The position numbers and the translations under genes are program-made. From Sva-07 sp963715285 (GTDB lineage Bacteria; Actinomycetota; Acidimicrobiia; Acidimicrobiales; Ilumatobacteraceae): a stretch of DNA of 64,000 nt. The stretch covers positions 1 to 64,000 of the forward strand of contig CAVQRU010000003.1 of NCBI GenBank assembly GCA_963715285.1, given 5' to 3'. The notes beneath the pieces were generated by a model. The model saw nothing but the letters and a program-made list of their open reading frames with translations. It was not told where the DNA came from and did not search any database. This document shows, one piece after another, positions 34,569-46,762 of this stretch. Each line of letters opens with the position of its first letter. Position 1 is the first letter of the stretch.

Positions 34569-36296
34569 TCAGATCCGGGCAGGGTCGACCTCGACGCGGA
34601 CGCGTGAACCGCTCGGGCGCTCCGCAGCGTTGAGGGCGAGTCCGAGCGTGTCCCAGTCGGCAGCACGCACGAGGAACCGGTCGGCACCGTCGCCACCGAC
34701 CTGGACATCTGCCGGGAGCTGGGCGACCACCTGCGCCGCCCCGCTGCCCGACACGACCGCCAGTGCGCCGAACGGGGGGAGGCCGAGCAGCTCGCGGCGG
34801 GTGCGTTCGCCGTCGAGGATCCTCGACGGGTCGCCGGTGCGGGCCGCCACGATGACTTCGTGGTCCGGCGAGAAGGTCTGCACCATGACCTCGGGTGCGA
34901 TCCGGCCCGCACGCACGAGTAACGCCAGTGCCTGCTCGCTCGCACGGAACCGCGGCGCCAGCATCTCGGAGTCGAACTCGAGAAACGACACCACGTCAGC
35001 AGATCGGACCCGGTGCAGCACCGCCTCGGTGCCGACGTACACACCGGCCCGCATCGGCGGATCGGTGTCGGATCCCGTGACCGACACGACGGGGCGGGCG
35101 GCCGCGGCCTCCAGCTCCTCGCGCAGGCGGGTGACACCCGGGCGAAGGTTGGCGAACCGGCTCGCGCCGCAACTCTGGCACACCGGCGGCCGCACGGCCC
35201 CGCACCGTCGGCACGACAGGCGACCGTCGTCGTCGAGGCCGACGGCGGCGTCACACTGCTCACAGCGGATCAGCGAGCGGCACTGCCGACAGGCGAGCAC
35301 CCGTGCCCGGCCGGTGATGTTGCTCACGCACACCACCGTCAGCGACGGGTCGCGCAGCCGCTCGATCAGCGCTGACGTGACGAGCGAACGCTTCCACGGG
35401 TCCTCGTCGGTGCGACCCACCACCGTCACCTCGGGCCAGCCGGCGCGCTCCCGCGCCGGTGGTGGGTGCACGACGCCTCCCGCGCCGGCGTACTCGACGA
35501 CGGAGGTCAGCGTCGGCACGGGCGACACGAGCACGAACGGCACTCCCGCTCGCCGACAACGCTCGACGACCACGTCGCGCGCATGCCACGTCGGTGTCCG
35601 TTCGGCCTGCAGCGCCTCGTCGTGCTCGTCGAGCACGACCGTGGCCGCCAGACCCGGACACGGTGCCCAGGCCGCGGACCTCGTGCCGATCACGACATCG
35701 ACACCGCCGGCCGCCGCCGCCCACTCGTCGGGCGCGACCGCCACCGACAGCCCGGCTCGGCGCAGTCTCGTTGCGAGCAGCAGCACGGTGTCGTGCTCGG
35801 GCGCGACCACCAACGTCGGCCCGAACCCGACGGCAGCGAGCACCGCCGGCATCACGTCGGCGCGCGGAGGAAGCCGGAGCACCCCGCCTCCCGCAGCGAG
35901 CAGTCCGGTCGTGGCCGGTGAGGCGGGCGCGGGTGCCATCCCGGTCCGTCGGTCCGGCGGCAGCGCCACCACCGCCCGGCCCGGTGACGCCGTGACCAGG
36001 AACGGCCGGATCCGATGCGCGGCCCACCGAATCGACGCCCACTCGGCGAGCTCGAACAGCTCGGGTCCAGGGCCGTGACCCGTGACCTTGGCGATCGGTT
36101 TCAGCGACTCGACCGGACGGCCATCCGACGGCGAGTCCGAGACCGCCGCAACCCAGCCACCGATCCGGCGGCCGTGGAGTTCGACCCGCACGACCGTGCC
36201 GACGCCCACGCGCGCCGACAGTTCGGGCGGGATCAGGTAGTCGAACTGCTTGTCGAGCCCGGTGACGTCGGGAACGACGGTGGCGACGCTGGCCAC
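34569..36296 (-). CDS. priA: PriA-type primosome protein, helicase motifs degenerate
   Basis: A 575-residue relative of the replication-restart helicase PriA. The N-terminal 3'-DNA-binding domain (DKQFDYLIPPEL) and the zinc-binding region with eight cysteines (ACRQCRSLIRCEQC and LSCRRCG, CQSCGA) are clear. The Walker A GSGKT is missing (GGGVLRLPPRADVMP stands there) and the DEEH box reads VVLDEHDEA. Loss of these motifs is known for actinobacterial PriA, which is thought to lack helicase activity. The start is GTG 36296, ten bases after the metK stop. Confidence 0.9.
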   Translation of the reverse strand: MASVATVVPDVTGLDKQFDYLIPPELSARVGVGTVVRVELHGRRIGGWVAAVSDSPSDGRPVESLKPIAKVTGHGPGPELFELAEWASIRWAAHRIRPFLVTASPGRAVVALPPDRRTGMAPAPASPATTGLLAAGGGVLRLPPRADVMPAVLAAVGFGPTLVVAPEHDTVLLLATRLRRAGLSVAVAPDEWAAAAGGVDVVIGTRSAAWAPCPGLAATVVLDEHDEALQAERTPTWHARDVVVERCRRAGVPFVLVSPVPTLTSVVEYAGAGGVVHPPPARERAGWPEVTVVGRTDEDPWKRSLVTSALIERLRDPSLTVVCVSNITGRARVLACRQCRSLIRCEQCDAAVGLDDDGRLSCRRCGAVRPPVCQSCGASRFANLRPGVTRLREELEAAAARPVVSVTGSDTDPPMRAGVYVGTEAVLHRVRSADVVSFLEFDSEMLAPRFRASEQALALLVRAGRIAPEVMVQTFSPDHEVIVAARTGDPSRILDGERTRRELLGLPPFGALAVVSGSGAAQVVAQLPADVQVGGDGADRFLVRAADWDTLGLALNAAERPSGSRVRVEVDPARI

Positions 36297-36306
36297 CGGG
36301 TGTGAC

Positions 36307-37494
36307 TCAGACGCCGACGGCCGACTTGAACTCGTCGAGGCGGCTGAGGTCCTCCCACGGGAAGCCGGCGCGCCCGAAGTGGCCATAGGCGGCCGAGCGC
36401 TTGTAGATCGGGCGCTTGAGGTCGAGATCACGCACGATCGCGCCCGGTCGCAGGTCGAACACCGACCGGACCGCTGCCTCGATGACGGCCGGATCGACGT
36501 GCGACGTCCCGAAGGTCTCGACGAGGATGCTCATCGGCTGCGCCATGCCGATGGCGTAGGCCAACTGCACCTCACAGCGATCGGCGGCGCCGGAGGCGAC
36601 GACGTGCTTGGCAACCCAGCGGCCGGCGTAGGCAGCCGAACGGTCGACCTTGCTCGGATCCTTGCCGGAGAACGCGCCGCCGCCATGGCGGCCCATGCCA
36701 CCGTAGGTGTCGACGATGATCTTGCGGCCGGTGAGGCCGGCATCGGCGAAGGGCCCACCGCGCACGAACTGCCCGGTCGGATTGACGTAGATCTCGAAGT
36801 CGTCGTCGGCGAAGCGCTCGGGAATCGTGGGCCGGATCACCTGATCGATCAGGTCGGGGCGGATGACGGTGTCGCGGTCGACGCCGTCCTGGTGCTGGGT
36901 GCTGATCAACACGGCCTTCAGCGCCACGGGCCAGCCGTTGTGGTACTCGTAGGTGACCTGGGTCTTGCCGTCGGGACGCAGGTACGGCACCTGCCCGGAC
37001 TTGCGGACCTCGGCGAGCCGCTCGGACAGCCGGTGGGCAGTCCAGATCGGCAGCGGCATCAGGTCGTCGGTCTCGTTGCAGGCGTAGCCGAACATCATGC
37101 CCTGGTCGCCGGCGCCCTGGAGGTTGAGGACGTCCTCGCCGGACTTGCCGCCTCGGACCTCTTCGCTCGTGTCGACGCCCTGGGCGATGTCGGGGCTCTG
37201 TTCGTCGATCGACACGATCACGCCACAGGTGTTGCCGTCGAAACCGTAGATCGCATTGTCGTAGCCGATGCCGTTGATCGTTTCGCGGGCGATCTTCGGG
37301 ATGTCGACGTACGCCGAGGTGGTGATCTCACCGGCGATCACGCACAGGCCGGTCGTCAGCAGGGTCTCGCAGGCGACACGACCGTCGGGGTCCTCGGTGA
37401 GGATCGCGTCGAGGACGGCGTCGGAGACCTGGTCGGCCATCTTGTCGGGGTGGCCTTCGGTGACGCTTTCGGAGGTGAACGTGTACGTGCTCAT
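36307..37494 (-). CDS. metK: S-adenosylmethionine synthase
   Basis: Makes SAM from methionine and ATP. The 395-residue protein carries both signatures, GAGDQGMMFGYACNE (about residues 122-136) and GGGAFSGKDPSKVDRSAAY (about 272-290), and the HPDKMADQ site near the start. The ATG at 37494 overlaps the coaBC stop as ATGA. There is no SAM riboswitch before it because it is internal to the operon. Confidence 0.98.
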   Translation of the reverse strand: MSTYTFTSESVTEGHPDKMADQVSDAVLDAILTEDPDGRVACETLLTTGLCVIAGEITTSAYVDIPKIARETINGIGYDNAIYGFDGNTCGVIVSIDEQSPDIAQGVDTSEEVRGGKSGEDVLNLQGAGDQGMMFGYACNETDDLMPLPIWTAHRLSERLAEVRKSGQVPYLRPDGKTQVTYEYHNGWPVALKAVLISTQHQDGVDRDTVIRPDLIDQVIRPTIPERFADDDFEIYVNPTGQFVRGGPFADAGLTGRKIIVDTYGGMGRHGGGAFSGKDPSKVDRSAAYAGRWVAKHVVASGAADRCEVQLAYAIGMAQPMSILVETFGTSHVDPAVIEAAVRSVFDLRPGAIVRDLDLKRPIYKRSAAYGHFGRAGFPWEDLSRLDEFKSAVGV

Positions 37495-38711
37495 GCAAAG
37501 TCCTGTCGATGTGTTGAGCGGATGGAGACGAGTATGTCGATGATGGTGTCGATGACGGCCCGAGCGACATCTCGCTTCGATGCGAGGTCGATCTCGACAG
37601 GCTCCGCGTCGGGCCGCAACAGCGTAACCGCGTTTGTGTCGTGTGCGAAGCCGACCTCGGGCGCACCGACGTCGTTGGCGACGATCAGGTCGAGACGCTT
37701 CGACCGGAGTTTCTCGGTGGCGTTGGCGACCAGATCATCGGTCTCGGCGGCGAAGCCGACCAACACCTGGCCGGCGCGCTTCGCCGCGCCGAGACCGGCG
37801 AGGATGTCGGGCGTCGGCTCCAGCACGATCTCGGGCGTGCCGTCGCGCTTCTTGAGCTTGCCCTCGGCGGCCGCCTTCGGCCGGAAGTCCGCAACGGCGG
37901 CACTCATCACGATCACGTCGTGATCGGCCGCGGCGGCAGCCATCGCCTGCTGCATCTCCGCGGCGGTCTCGACCCCGACGACGCTGACGCCGTGAGGGGT
38001 GGGCAACGAGACCGTCGACACCAGCGTGACGCGTGCGCCACGGGCAGCGGCTTCGGCAGCGACCGCGTACCCCTGTTTGCCGGAGCTCCTGTTCGCGATC
38101 ACCCGGACCGCGTCGATCGGCTCGCGGGTGCCACCCGCCGACACGACCACCGAGACGCCGTCGAGGTCATGTGGCCCGAGCACGCGCTCGACCGCGGCGA
38201 CGATCGCGCCAGGATCGGCGAGGCGGCCGGCGCCGACATCGCCGCCGGCGAGGCGTCCCGCCTCGGGTTCGACGATGTGGACACCGCGCGCTCGCAACAC
38301 CGCGACGTTGTCGACCACGCTCGGGTGTTCCCACATCTCGGTGTGCATCGCCGGGCACACCACGACCGGTGCCCGCGTGGCGATCAGGGTGTTGGTGAGC
38401 AGATCGGTCGACAGCCCCATGCGGTAGGCCGCCAGCAGACGTGCGGTCGCCGGGGCCACGAGGATCAGGTCGGCTCCCTGGCCGATCTTCGTGTGGGGAA
38501 TCGGCGTCGTCGTGTTGTCCCACAACTCGGTCTGCACCGGCTCGGAAGCGAGCGCACTGAGGGTGGTGCGACCGATGAAGTGCTCGGCGCCCTCGGTCAT
38601 GATCGGCACGACGTGGGCACCGGCGTCGACGAGTCGACGGCAGACCTCGACCGCCTTGTAGGCGGCGATGCCGCCGGTGATTCCGAGCACGATGCGCTTG
38701 CCTGCGATCAC
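37491..38711 (-). CDS. coaBC: Bifunctional phosphopantothenoylcysteine synthase/decarboxylase
   Basis: Two steps of coenzyme A synthesis in one 406-residue chain. The N-terminal flavin-dependent CoaC half has GITGGIAAYKAVE, the histidine in IPHTKIGQGADLILVAPAT and a substrate clamp PAMHTEMW (many homologues have Asn where His stands). The C-terminal CoaB half has VSAGGTREPIDAVRVIANRSSGKQG and the KLKKRDG loop. The start is GTG 38711, 40 bases after rpoZ. Confidence 0.96.
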   Translation of the reverse strand: MIAGKRIVLGITGGIAAYKAVEVCRRLVDAGAHVVPIMTEGAEHFIGRTTLSALASEPVQTELWDNTTTPIPHTKIGQGADLILVAPATARLLAAYRMGLSTDLLTNTLIATRAPVVVCPAMHTEMWEHPSVVDNVAVLRARGVHIVEPEAGRLAGGDVGAGRLADPGAIVAAVERVLGPHDLDGVSVVVSAGGTREPIDAVRVIANRSSGKQGYAVAAEAAARGARVTLVSTVSLPTPHGVSVVGVETAAEMQQAMAAAAADHDVIVMSAAVADFRPKAAAEGKLKKRDGTPEIVLEPTPDILAGLGAAKRAGQVLVGFAAETDDLVANATEKLRSKRLDLIVANDVGAPEVGFAHDTNAVTLLRPDAEPVEIDLASKRDVARAVIDTIIDILVSIRSTHRQDFA

Positions 38712-38751
38712 CGGTCTCCCCTCCGTACGGCTCCGCGCTGGACGGCGGTGC

Positions 38752-39084
38752 TCAGTCGCCGGTTTCGGCGGCTGCTTCGGCGTCGGCGATCGCCTGTGCC
38801 TCGGCCTCGGCGTCGAACTCCTCGACGACGACATCCTCGGGTGCTTCGGTCCAGACGATCTTGTGCTCGGCGATCTCCTCGAACGCGATCGACAGCGGCT
38901 TGCGGGCCACCGACGACACCTGCGGCGGGATCATGTGGCCGAGACCGTCACCGAGCTGGTTGAAGTACGAGTTGATGTTGCGAGCGCGACGTGCCGCCAG
39001 CGTGACCAGCGTGAACTTGGAATCGACCGTCCCGAGAAGACTCTCGATGGGCGGATTGATCATCGTGTCGTGGTCGAGCGCCAT
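38752..39084 (-). CDS. rpoZ: RNA polymerase omega subunit
   Basis: A 110-residue omega subunit: MINPPIESLLGTVDSKFTLVTLAARRARNINSYF, then KPLSIAFEEIAEHKI. An acidic tail rich in Ala/Glu ends the chain. TAGACT at 39099-39094, nine bases before the ATG, may provide its own promoter in addition to read-through from gmk. Confidence 0.96.
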   Translation of the reverse strand: MALDHDTMINPPIESLLGTVDSKFTLVTLAARRARNINSYFNQLGDGLGHMIPPQVSSVARKPLSIAFEEIAEHKIVWTEAPEDVVVEEFDAEAEAQAIADAEAAAETGD

Positions 39085-39107
39085 AGTGTGGCGAGTCTAC
39101 CGCCAGG

Positions 39108-39644
39108 TCAGCGGGGTCGCGCGGCGTCGATGATCCGGAGCATCTCGTCGATCGTGTCGTCGAGGTCGTCGTTGACCACGATGTGGTCGGCGAGTTCGCG
39201 ACCGATCGGCTCCTCGATCTCGGCCTTCTTCAGCCGGGCGAGCACCTTGTCGCCCGGATCGCCGCGCCCCCGAAGGCGTCGTTCCTGCTCCTCGCGTGAC
39301 GGAGGCACCACGAACAACAGCAGCGCGTCGGGGAAGAGCCGCTTGACCTGCTGCGCCCCGTCGACCTCGATCTCGAGCACGACGTCCTGATCACTGTGGG
39401 GCGAGGGCGTCGGGCTGCCGTAGTAGTTGCCGAGGAACTCGGTCCACTCGAGGAATCCGCCCTCCGCGATGCGCCGTTCGAACGCTTCGGTGTCGGTGAA
39501 CACGTAGGCGTCGTCGGATTCGGACGGGCGCCGCTCGCGCGTCGTCCACGAACGGCTGAGCCAGAGTCGCGGATCTCGACGCACGAGGGCGTCGACGATG
39601 GTGCCTTTGCCGACCCCACCGGGACCGGAGACGACGATGATCAC
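39108..39644 (-). CDS. gmk: Guanylate kinase
   Basis: Phosphorylates GMP to GDP. The 178-residue protein begins with the P-loop VSGPGGVGKGTIVDAL and shows the guanylate-kinase signature SRSWTTRERRPSESDDAYVF and EVDGAQQVKRLFPDALLLFV. Eleven bases separate it from mihF; the mihF-gmk-rpoZ order is standard in actinobacteria. Confidence 0.97.
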   Translation of the reverse strand: MIIVVSGPGGVGKGTIVDALVRRDPRLWLSRSWTTRERRPSESDDAYVFTDTEAFERRIAEGGFLEWTEFLGNYYGSPTPSPHSDQDVVLEIEVDGAQQVKRLFPDALLLFVVPPSREEQERRLRGRGDPGDKVLARLKKAEIEEPIGRELADHIVVNDDLDDTIDEMLRIIDAARPR

Positions 39645-39655
39645 TCGGTGACCGG

Positions 39656-39967
39656 TCAGCTACCGAGCAGCTCGAGCAGCTTCGCCTTCTGCTGCGCGCC
39701 GAGGCCCTGCACCCGACGGTTGTCGGCGATCTCGATGTCGTCCATGATCTTGCGGGCCTTCACCTTGCCCACGCCGGGCAGGGACTCGAGCAGTGACACG
39801 ACTTTGAGTTTGCCGACGTTGACGTCGTTGGACGACAGCGCGTCGGAGAGGGACATCGAGCCCATCTTCAGGCGGGCCTTGATCTCGGCGCGAGCGGCAC
39901 GTGCCTGTGCCGCCTTCGCCAGTGCCGCCGTGCGCTGCTCGGGGGTCAGCTGTGGGGGTGTAGCCAT
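39656..39967 (-). CDS. mihF: Actinobacterial integration host factor (mIHF)
   Basis: A 103-residue nucleoid protein. It ends with the helix-two-turn-helix DNA-binding part SLPGVGKVKARKIMDDIEIADNRRVQGLG; the N-terminal half is a long basic helix (AALAKAAQARAARAEIKARL). Not related to the alpha/beta IHF of enterobacteria. TAGCTT at 39979-39974, six bases before the ATG and partly inside the pyrD stop region, suggests its own leaderless promoter within the pyr operon. Confidence 0.95.
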   Translation of the reverse strand: MATPPQLTPEQRTAALAKAAQARAARAEIKARLKMGSMSLSDALSSNDVNVGKLKVVSLLESLPGVGKVKARKIMDDIEIADNRRVQGLGAQQKAKLLELLGS

Positions 39968-39971
39968 GTGG

Positions 39972-40876
39972 TCAAGCTAGCGCGGCGATCTCCGAGAGTC
40001 GGGACACTCCGCGGCGTTCGGCCCAGGCGATCAGTTCGTCCTGCACCCGTTGCGCCGCCGACGGGTCGGCGAACGACGCAGTTCCGACCTGGACGGCACA
40101 GGCACCGGCGAGCAGGAACTCGATCGCGTCCCAGCCCGAGGCCACCCCGCCGACGCCCACGATCGGCACGCCGGGGAGCGCCTGGTGGACGTCGTGAACG
40201 GCCCGAACGGCCACCGGGTGGATCGCCCGGCCGGACAGTCCCCCACCACCGGCGCCGAGCGTCGGTGCGAGCGTGTCGGGGTCGAAGGCGAGGCCGAGCA
40301 GCGTGTTGATGCAGGTCACTGCCTCGGCACCGGCGCTGACGACGGCGTCGGCGACCTCGACGATGCGGTCGGTGTTCGCGCTCAGTTTCGCCCAACGGGG
40401 ACGGCCACATGCCGCCGTTGCGGCCACGACCTCGGCAGACAGCGCTGCGTCGTGCGCGAAGATCGAGCCCCGACCCTCGAGGTTCGGACACGAGAGGTTG
40501 ACCTCCACCGCCACCACCGCGGCGGGCGCGTCTGCGAGCAGGGCGGCGGCCTCCGTGTAGTCGTCGACCGTGCGACCCCAGATGCTGGCGACGATCGTGG
40601 CGCCCGTCGCCGCCAGATCGTCGACCACGTGGTCGAGCCAGTACCGCACGCCCGGGCCCTGGAGGCCGACGGCGTTCATCATCCCGGCTGCGGTCGGGTG
40701 CACGCGCGGCGCTGGGTTGCCGGGCCACTCGTAGGGAGCGAGCGACTTCGTGACGACCGCGCCGAGGGCACGGAAGTCGAGGTAGTCCGCGAACTCGGTG
40801 CCGTAGCCGACGGTTCCCGACGCCGTCATCACCGGCGCGTCGAGGCGGACCGATCCGACCTGCACTCCGGTGTCGA

Positions 40877-40880
<4 letters not shown>
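39972..40880 (-). CDS. pyrD: Dihydroorotate dehydrogenase, class 1 type
   Basis: Oxidises dihydroorotate to orotate with bound FMN. The 302-residue protein has GLQGPGVRYWLDH, the class 1 segment VEVNLSCPNLEGRG with the active cysteine, and the FMN-phosphate region GVPIVGVGGVASGWDAIEFLLAGACAVQVGT. No electron-transfer subunit PyrK is next to it. GTG 40880 overlaps the carB stop as GTGA. pyrF, the usual next gene in actinobacteria, is missing. Confidence 0.95.
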
Positions 40881-44232
<3,352 letters not shown>

Positions 44233-44233
<1 letters not shown>

Positions 44234-45348
44234 CAGCGGATCACCTTCGAGTCGGCGGCGGCGGACGATGCGTGCCGCATCATCTCGGCGAACTGGTCGA
44301 ACAGGTAGTGCGAGTCGTGTGGTCCCGGGTTGGCCTCGGGGTGGTGCTGCACGCTGAACGCGAGCTCGCCGTTCACCCGGAGCCCCTCGCAGACGCCGTC
44401 GTTGAGGTTGACGTGGGTCATGGTGGCCTTGCCGGCCAGCGAGTCGGGGTCGACTGCGAAGTTGTGGTTCTGGCTGGTGATCTCGACCTTGCCGGTACTG
44501 AGGTTCTTGACGGGGTGGTTGCCGCCGTGATGACCGAAGGGCAGCTTGACCGTGCCGGCACCGATGGCGCGTCCGAGGAGCTGGTGGCCGAGGCAGATCC
44601 CGAAGATCGGCACGTTGCCGATCAGGCCGGCGATCGTGTCGACCGCGTACGGCACGGTCGCCGGGTCTCCCGGCCCGTTGCTCAGGAACACGCCGTCAGG
44701 ACTGCGGGCGAGGATGTCGGCGGCCGTCGTGCCGGCAGGCACGACCTCGACGGTGCCGAACCGACTCAGGTTGACGCCGATGTTGCGCTTCATCCCGTAG
44801 TCGACGGCCACGATGCGGGTGCGGTTGTCGGGGTCGAGCGCGTCGATCGTGTAGCCCTCGCCGATCGTCACCTGGTCGACGAGATCGACGCCGTCGGTCC
44901 CGGGCTCTGCCGTCGCTGCCGCGAGGAGCTCCGCCTCGGGGGCGGAGCCGAACGCTCCGGGCATCGCTCCGGTGTCGCGCAGCAGGCGGGTGAGACGCCG
45001 GGTGTCGATACCGCCGATGCCGGGCACGTCGTGGTGGCGCAGCATCGAGTCGAGACCGGTGTCGGCGCGGTGGTTGCTGTGGCGTCGAGCGAGCTCGCGC
45101 ACGACGATTCCGCGGCAGAACGTGCCGCGCGACTCGAAGTCGACCGCGTTGACGCCGTAGTTGCCGATGTGGGGCGTGGTGAACGTGATGATCTGGCCCG
45201 CGTAGCTCGGGTCGGTGATCACCTCCTGGTAGCCGCTCAGTACCGTGTTGAACACGACCTCACCGGTCGCGATCGCACGTTCTGCGCCGATCAGCTCCCC
45301 TTCGAACACGCTGCCGTCGGTCAGTACCAGTGCGCCCTCGCGGATCAT
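44233..45348 (-). CDS. carA: Carbamoyl-phosphate synthase small subunit
   Basis: Glutaminase subunit that supplies ammonia to CarB. The 371-residue protein has the N-terminal CPSase domain (VFNTVLSGYQEVITDPSYAGQ) and a class I glutamine amidotransferase with the nucleophile in GICLGHQLLGRA and the His/Glu pair in SVQHHPEANPGP. ATG 45348 (MIREGALVLTDG) is used; in-frame codons upstream lie in the promoter region. A promoter and two ArgR boxes stand 100-130 bases upstream, so carAB can be transcribed apart from pyrRBC. Confidence 0.98.
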
Positions 45349-45486
45349 CGCCGACCCCCCGCCTGGACGTGCAGGCTCCGCGTCAGCGACAACACACCCG
45401 TCAACCGTTCCGGCTGACACGGACGACGACCTTCGAAACGATACTGCATATCCATCCATTCTAGTGCATGCTCATTCACGAGTGAA
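45349..45486 (-). promoter_or_regulatory. Internal carAB promoter with tandem ARG boxes
   Basis: On the minus strand TTCACT (45486-45481) and TAGAAT (45463-45458) are 17 bases apart, the best sigma-70 match in the window. Two boxes, TGCATATCCATCCA (45445-45458) and TGCATGCTCATTCA (45465-45478), start 20 bases apart, exactly as at argC, and cover the spacer and -10. The region is locally AT-richer than its surroundings. Repression of carAB by ArgR and arginine is inferred. About 100 bases of untranslated leader follow. Confidence 0.75.
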
Positions 45487-46762
45487 CCGCCGTTCCGTCT
45501 CGGACGACGAGGCGGCCGTCGAAGATCGTGTGGCGCACCCGGCCGCGCAACGGCACGCCGACGTAGGGCGTGTTGCGGCTCTTGCTCGCCAGCCGGGCCG
45601 GCACCACCTCCCACTGCTCGTCGGGATCGAACAGCGTGAGGTTCGCGGGCTCACCCGCGGCGATCGGACGTCCGTGGCGGTCGGCGGCACCGGCGATCTC
45701 GGCCGGTTTCCACGTCATCGCGGCCACGACGTCGACGAGCGGCATGTCGAGATGCGCCAACGAGACGCCGAGGGCCGTCTCGAGCCCGAGCATCCCGGGG
45801 GGCGCCTGATCGAGCGGCTGCTCCTTGGTCTCCGCGGCGTGCGGGGCGTGATCGGTCGCGATCGCGTCGATCGTGCCGTCGGCGAGTCCGGCGCGGATCG
45901 CTGCGATGTCGGCAGGAGTGCGCAACGGTGGGTTGACCTTGTAGAGCGCGTCGAAGGACGCGAGGGACTCGTCGCTCAGGCTGAAGTGGTGAGGCGTCGC
46001 CTCGGCGGTCACCGGCAGTCCGTCGGCCTTCGCCGCTCGAACCAGCTCGACGCTGCCCGCCGTCGACAGGTGGAGGAAGTGCATGCCCACACCGGTGAGC
46101 CGCACGAGCTCGATGTCGCGGTGGAGCATCAGCTCCTCCGCGATCGACGGCCAGCCAGGCAGCCCGAGTCGGCTGCAACAGTCACCCTCGTGCATGACGG
46201 CGCCCTCGGTGAGACGCTCGACCTCGCAGTGCTGGGCGAGCGTGATGCCCAGCCCGCTCGCGTACTCGAGCGCCCGGCGCATCAACAGCGGGTCCTGCAC
46301 CCCGTTGCCGTCGTCGGTGAACAGCTTGACGCCCACCGCGGCGAGCTCGGCGAACGGCGTGAGCGCTTCACCGGCGCGCCCGACCGTGATCGAGGCCGAG
46401 GGCAGCACCTCGCACCAACCGGCGCGTTCACCCTGGCGGCGCACGAAGTCGACGACCTCCACGCAGTCCTGTGTCGGATCGGTGTTCGGCATCGCCACGA
46501 CCGCCGTGAACCCGCCGAGCGCGGCGGCGCGGCTGCCGGTCTCGATCGTCTCGGCCTCCTCCCGGCCCGGTTCACGGAGGTGCACGTGGAGGTCGACGAA
46601 CCCGGGCGAGAGCACCAGGCCGGCGGCGTCGATCTCCTGGTCGTCGTCGCCTGCCGCCAACGACCCGGCGACCTCGGCGATGCGTCCGTCGGCGATCCGG
46701 ACGTCGCCCGACCGCTCCCCCGTCCGGTCGATGATGCGTGCGCCGGTGATGACGAGGCTCAC
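45476..46762 (-). CDS. pyrC: Dihydroorotase
   Basis: Type I (amidohydrolase) dihydroorotase of 428 residues. The metal-binding DLHVHLREPG (about residues 56-65), MPNTDP, and the later ATDHAPHAAETK with the catalytic Asp are intact; the carboxylated-lysine position lies in GVKLFTDDGNGV. GTG 46762 overlaps the pyrB stop as GTGA. Its 3' end is embedded in the carA promoter: the stop codon lies inside an ArgR box. Confidence 0.97.
   Translation of the reverse strand: MSLVITGARIIDRTGERSGDVRIADGRIAEVAGSLAAGDDDQEIDAAGLVLSPGFVDLHVHLREPGREEAETIETGSRAAALGGFTAVVAMPNTDPTQDCVEVVDFVRRQGERAGWCEVLPSASITVGRAGEALTPFAELAAVGVKLFTDDGNGVQDPLLMRRALEYASGLGITLAQHCEVERLTEGAVMHEGDCCSRLGLPGWPSIAEELMLHRDIELVRLTGVGMHFLHLSTAGSVELVRAAKADGLPVTAEATPHHFSLSDESLASFDALYKVNPPLRTPADIAAIRAGLADGTIDAIATDHAPHAAETKEQPLDQAPPGMLGLETALGVSLAHLDMPLVDVVAAMTWKPAEIAGAADRHGRPIAAGEPANLTLFDPDEQWEVVPARLASKSRNTPYVGVPLRGRVRHTIFDGRLVVRDGTAVHS

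Noticed and set aside
36307..37500. SAM riboswitch upstream of metK
   Set aside because: metK overlaps coaBC by four bases, leaving no leader.
45349..45459. Upstream start for carA at 45459
   Set aside because: It would translate the predicted promoter and ArgR boxes and add 37 residues not found in CarA proteins.
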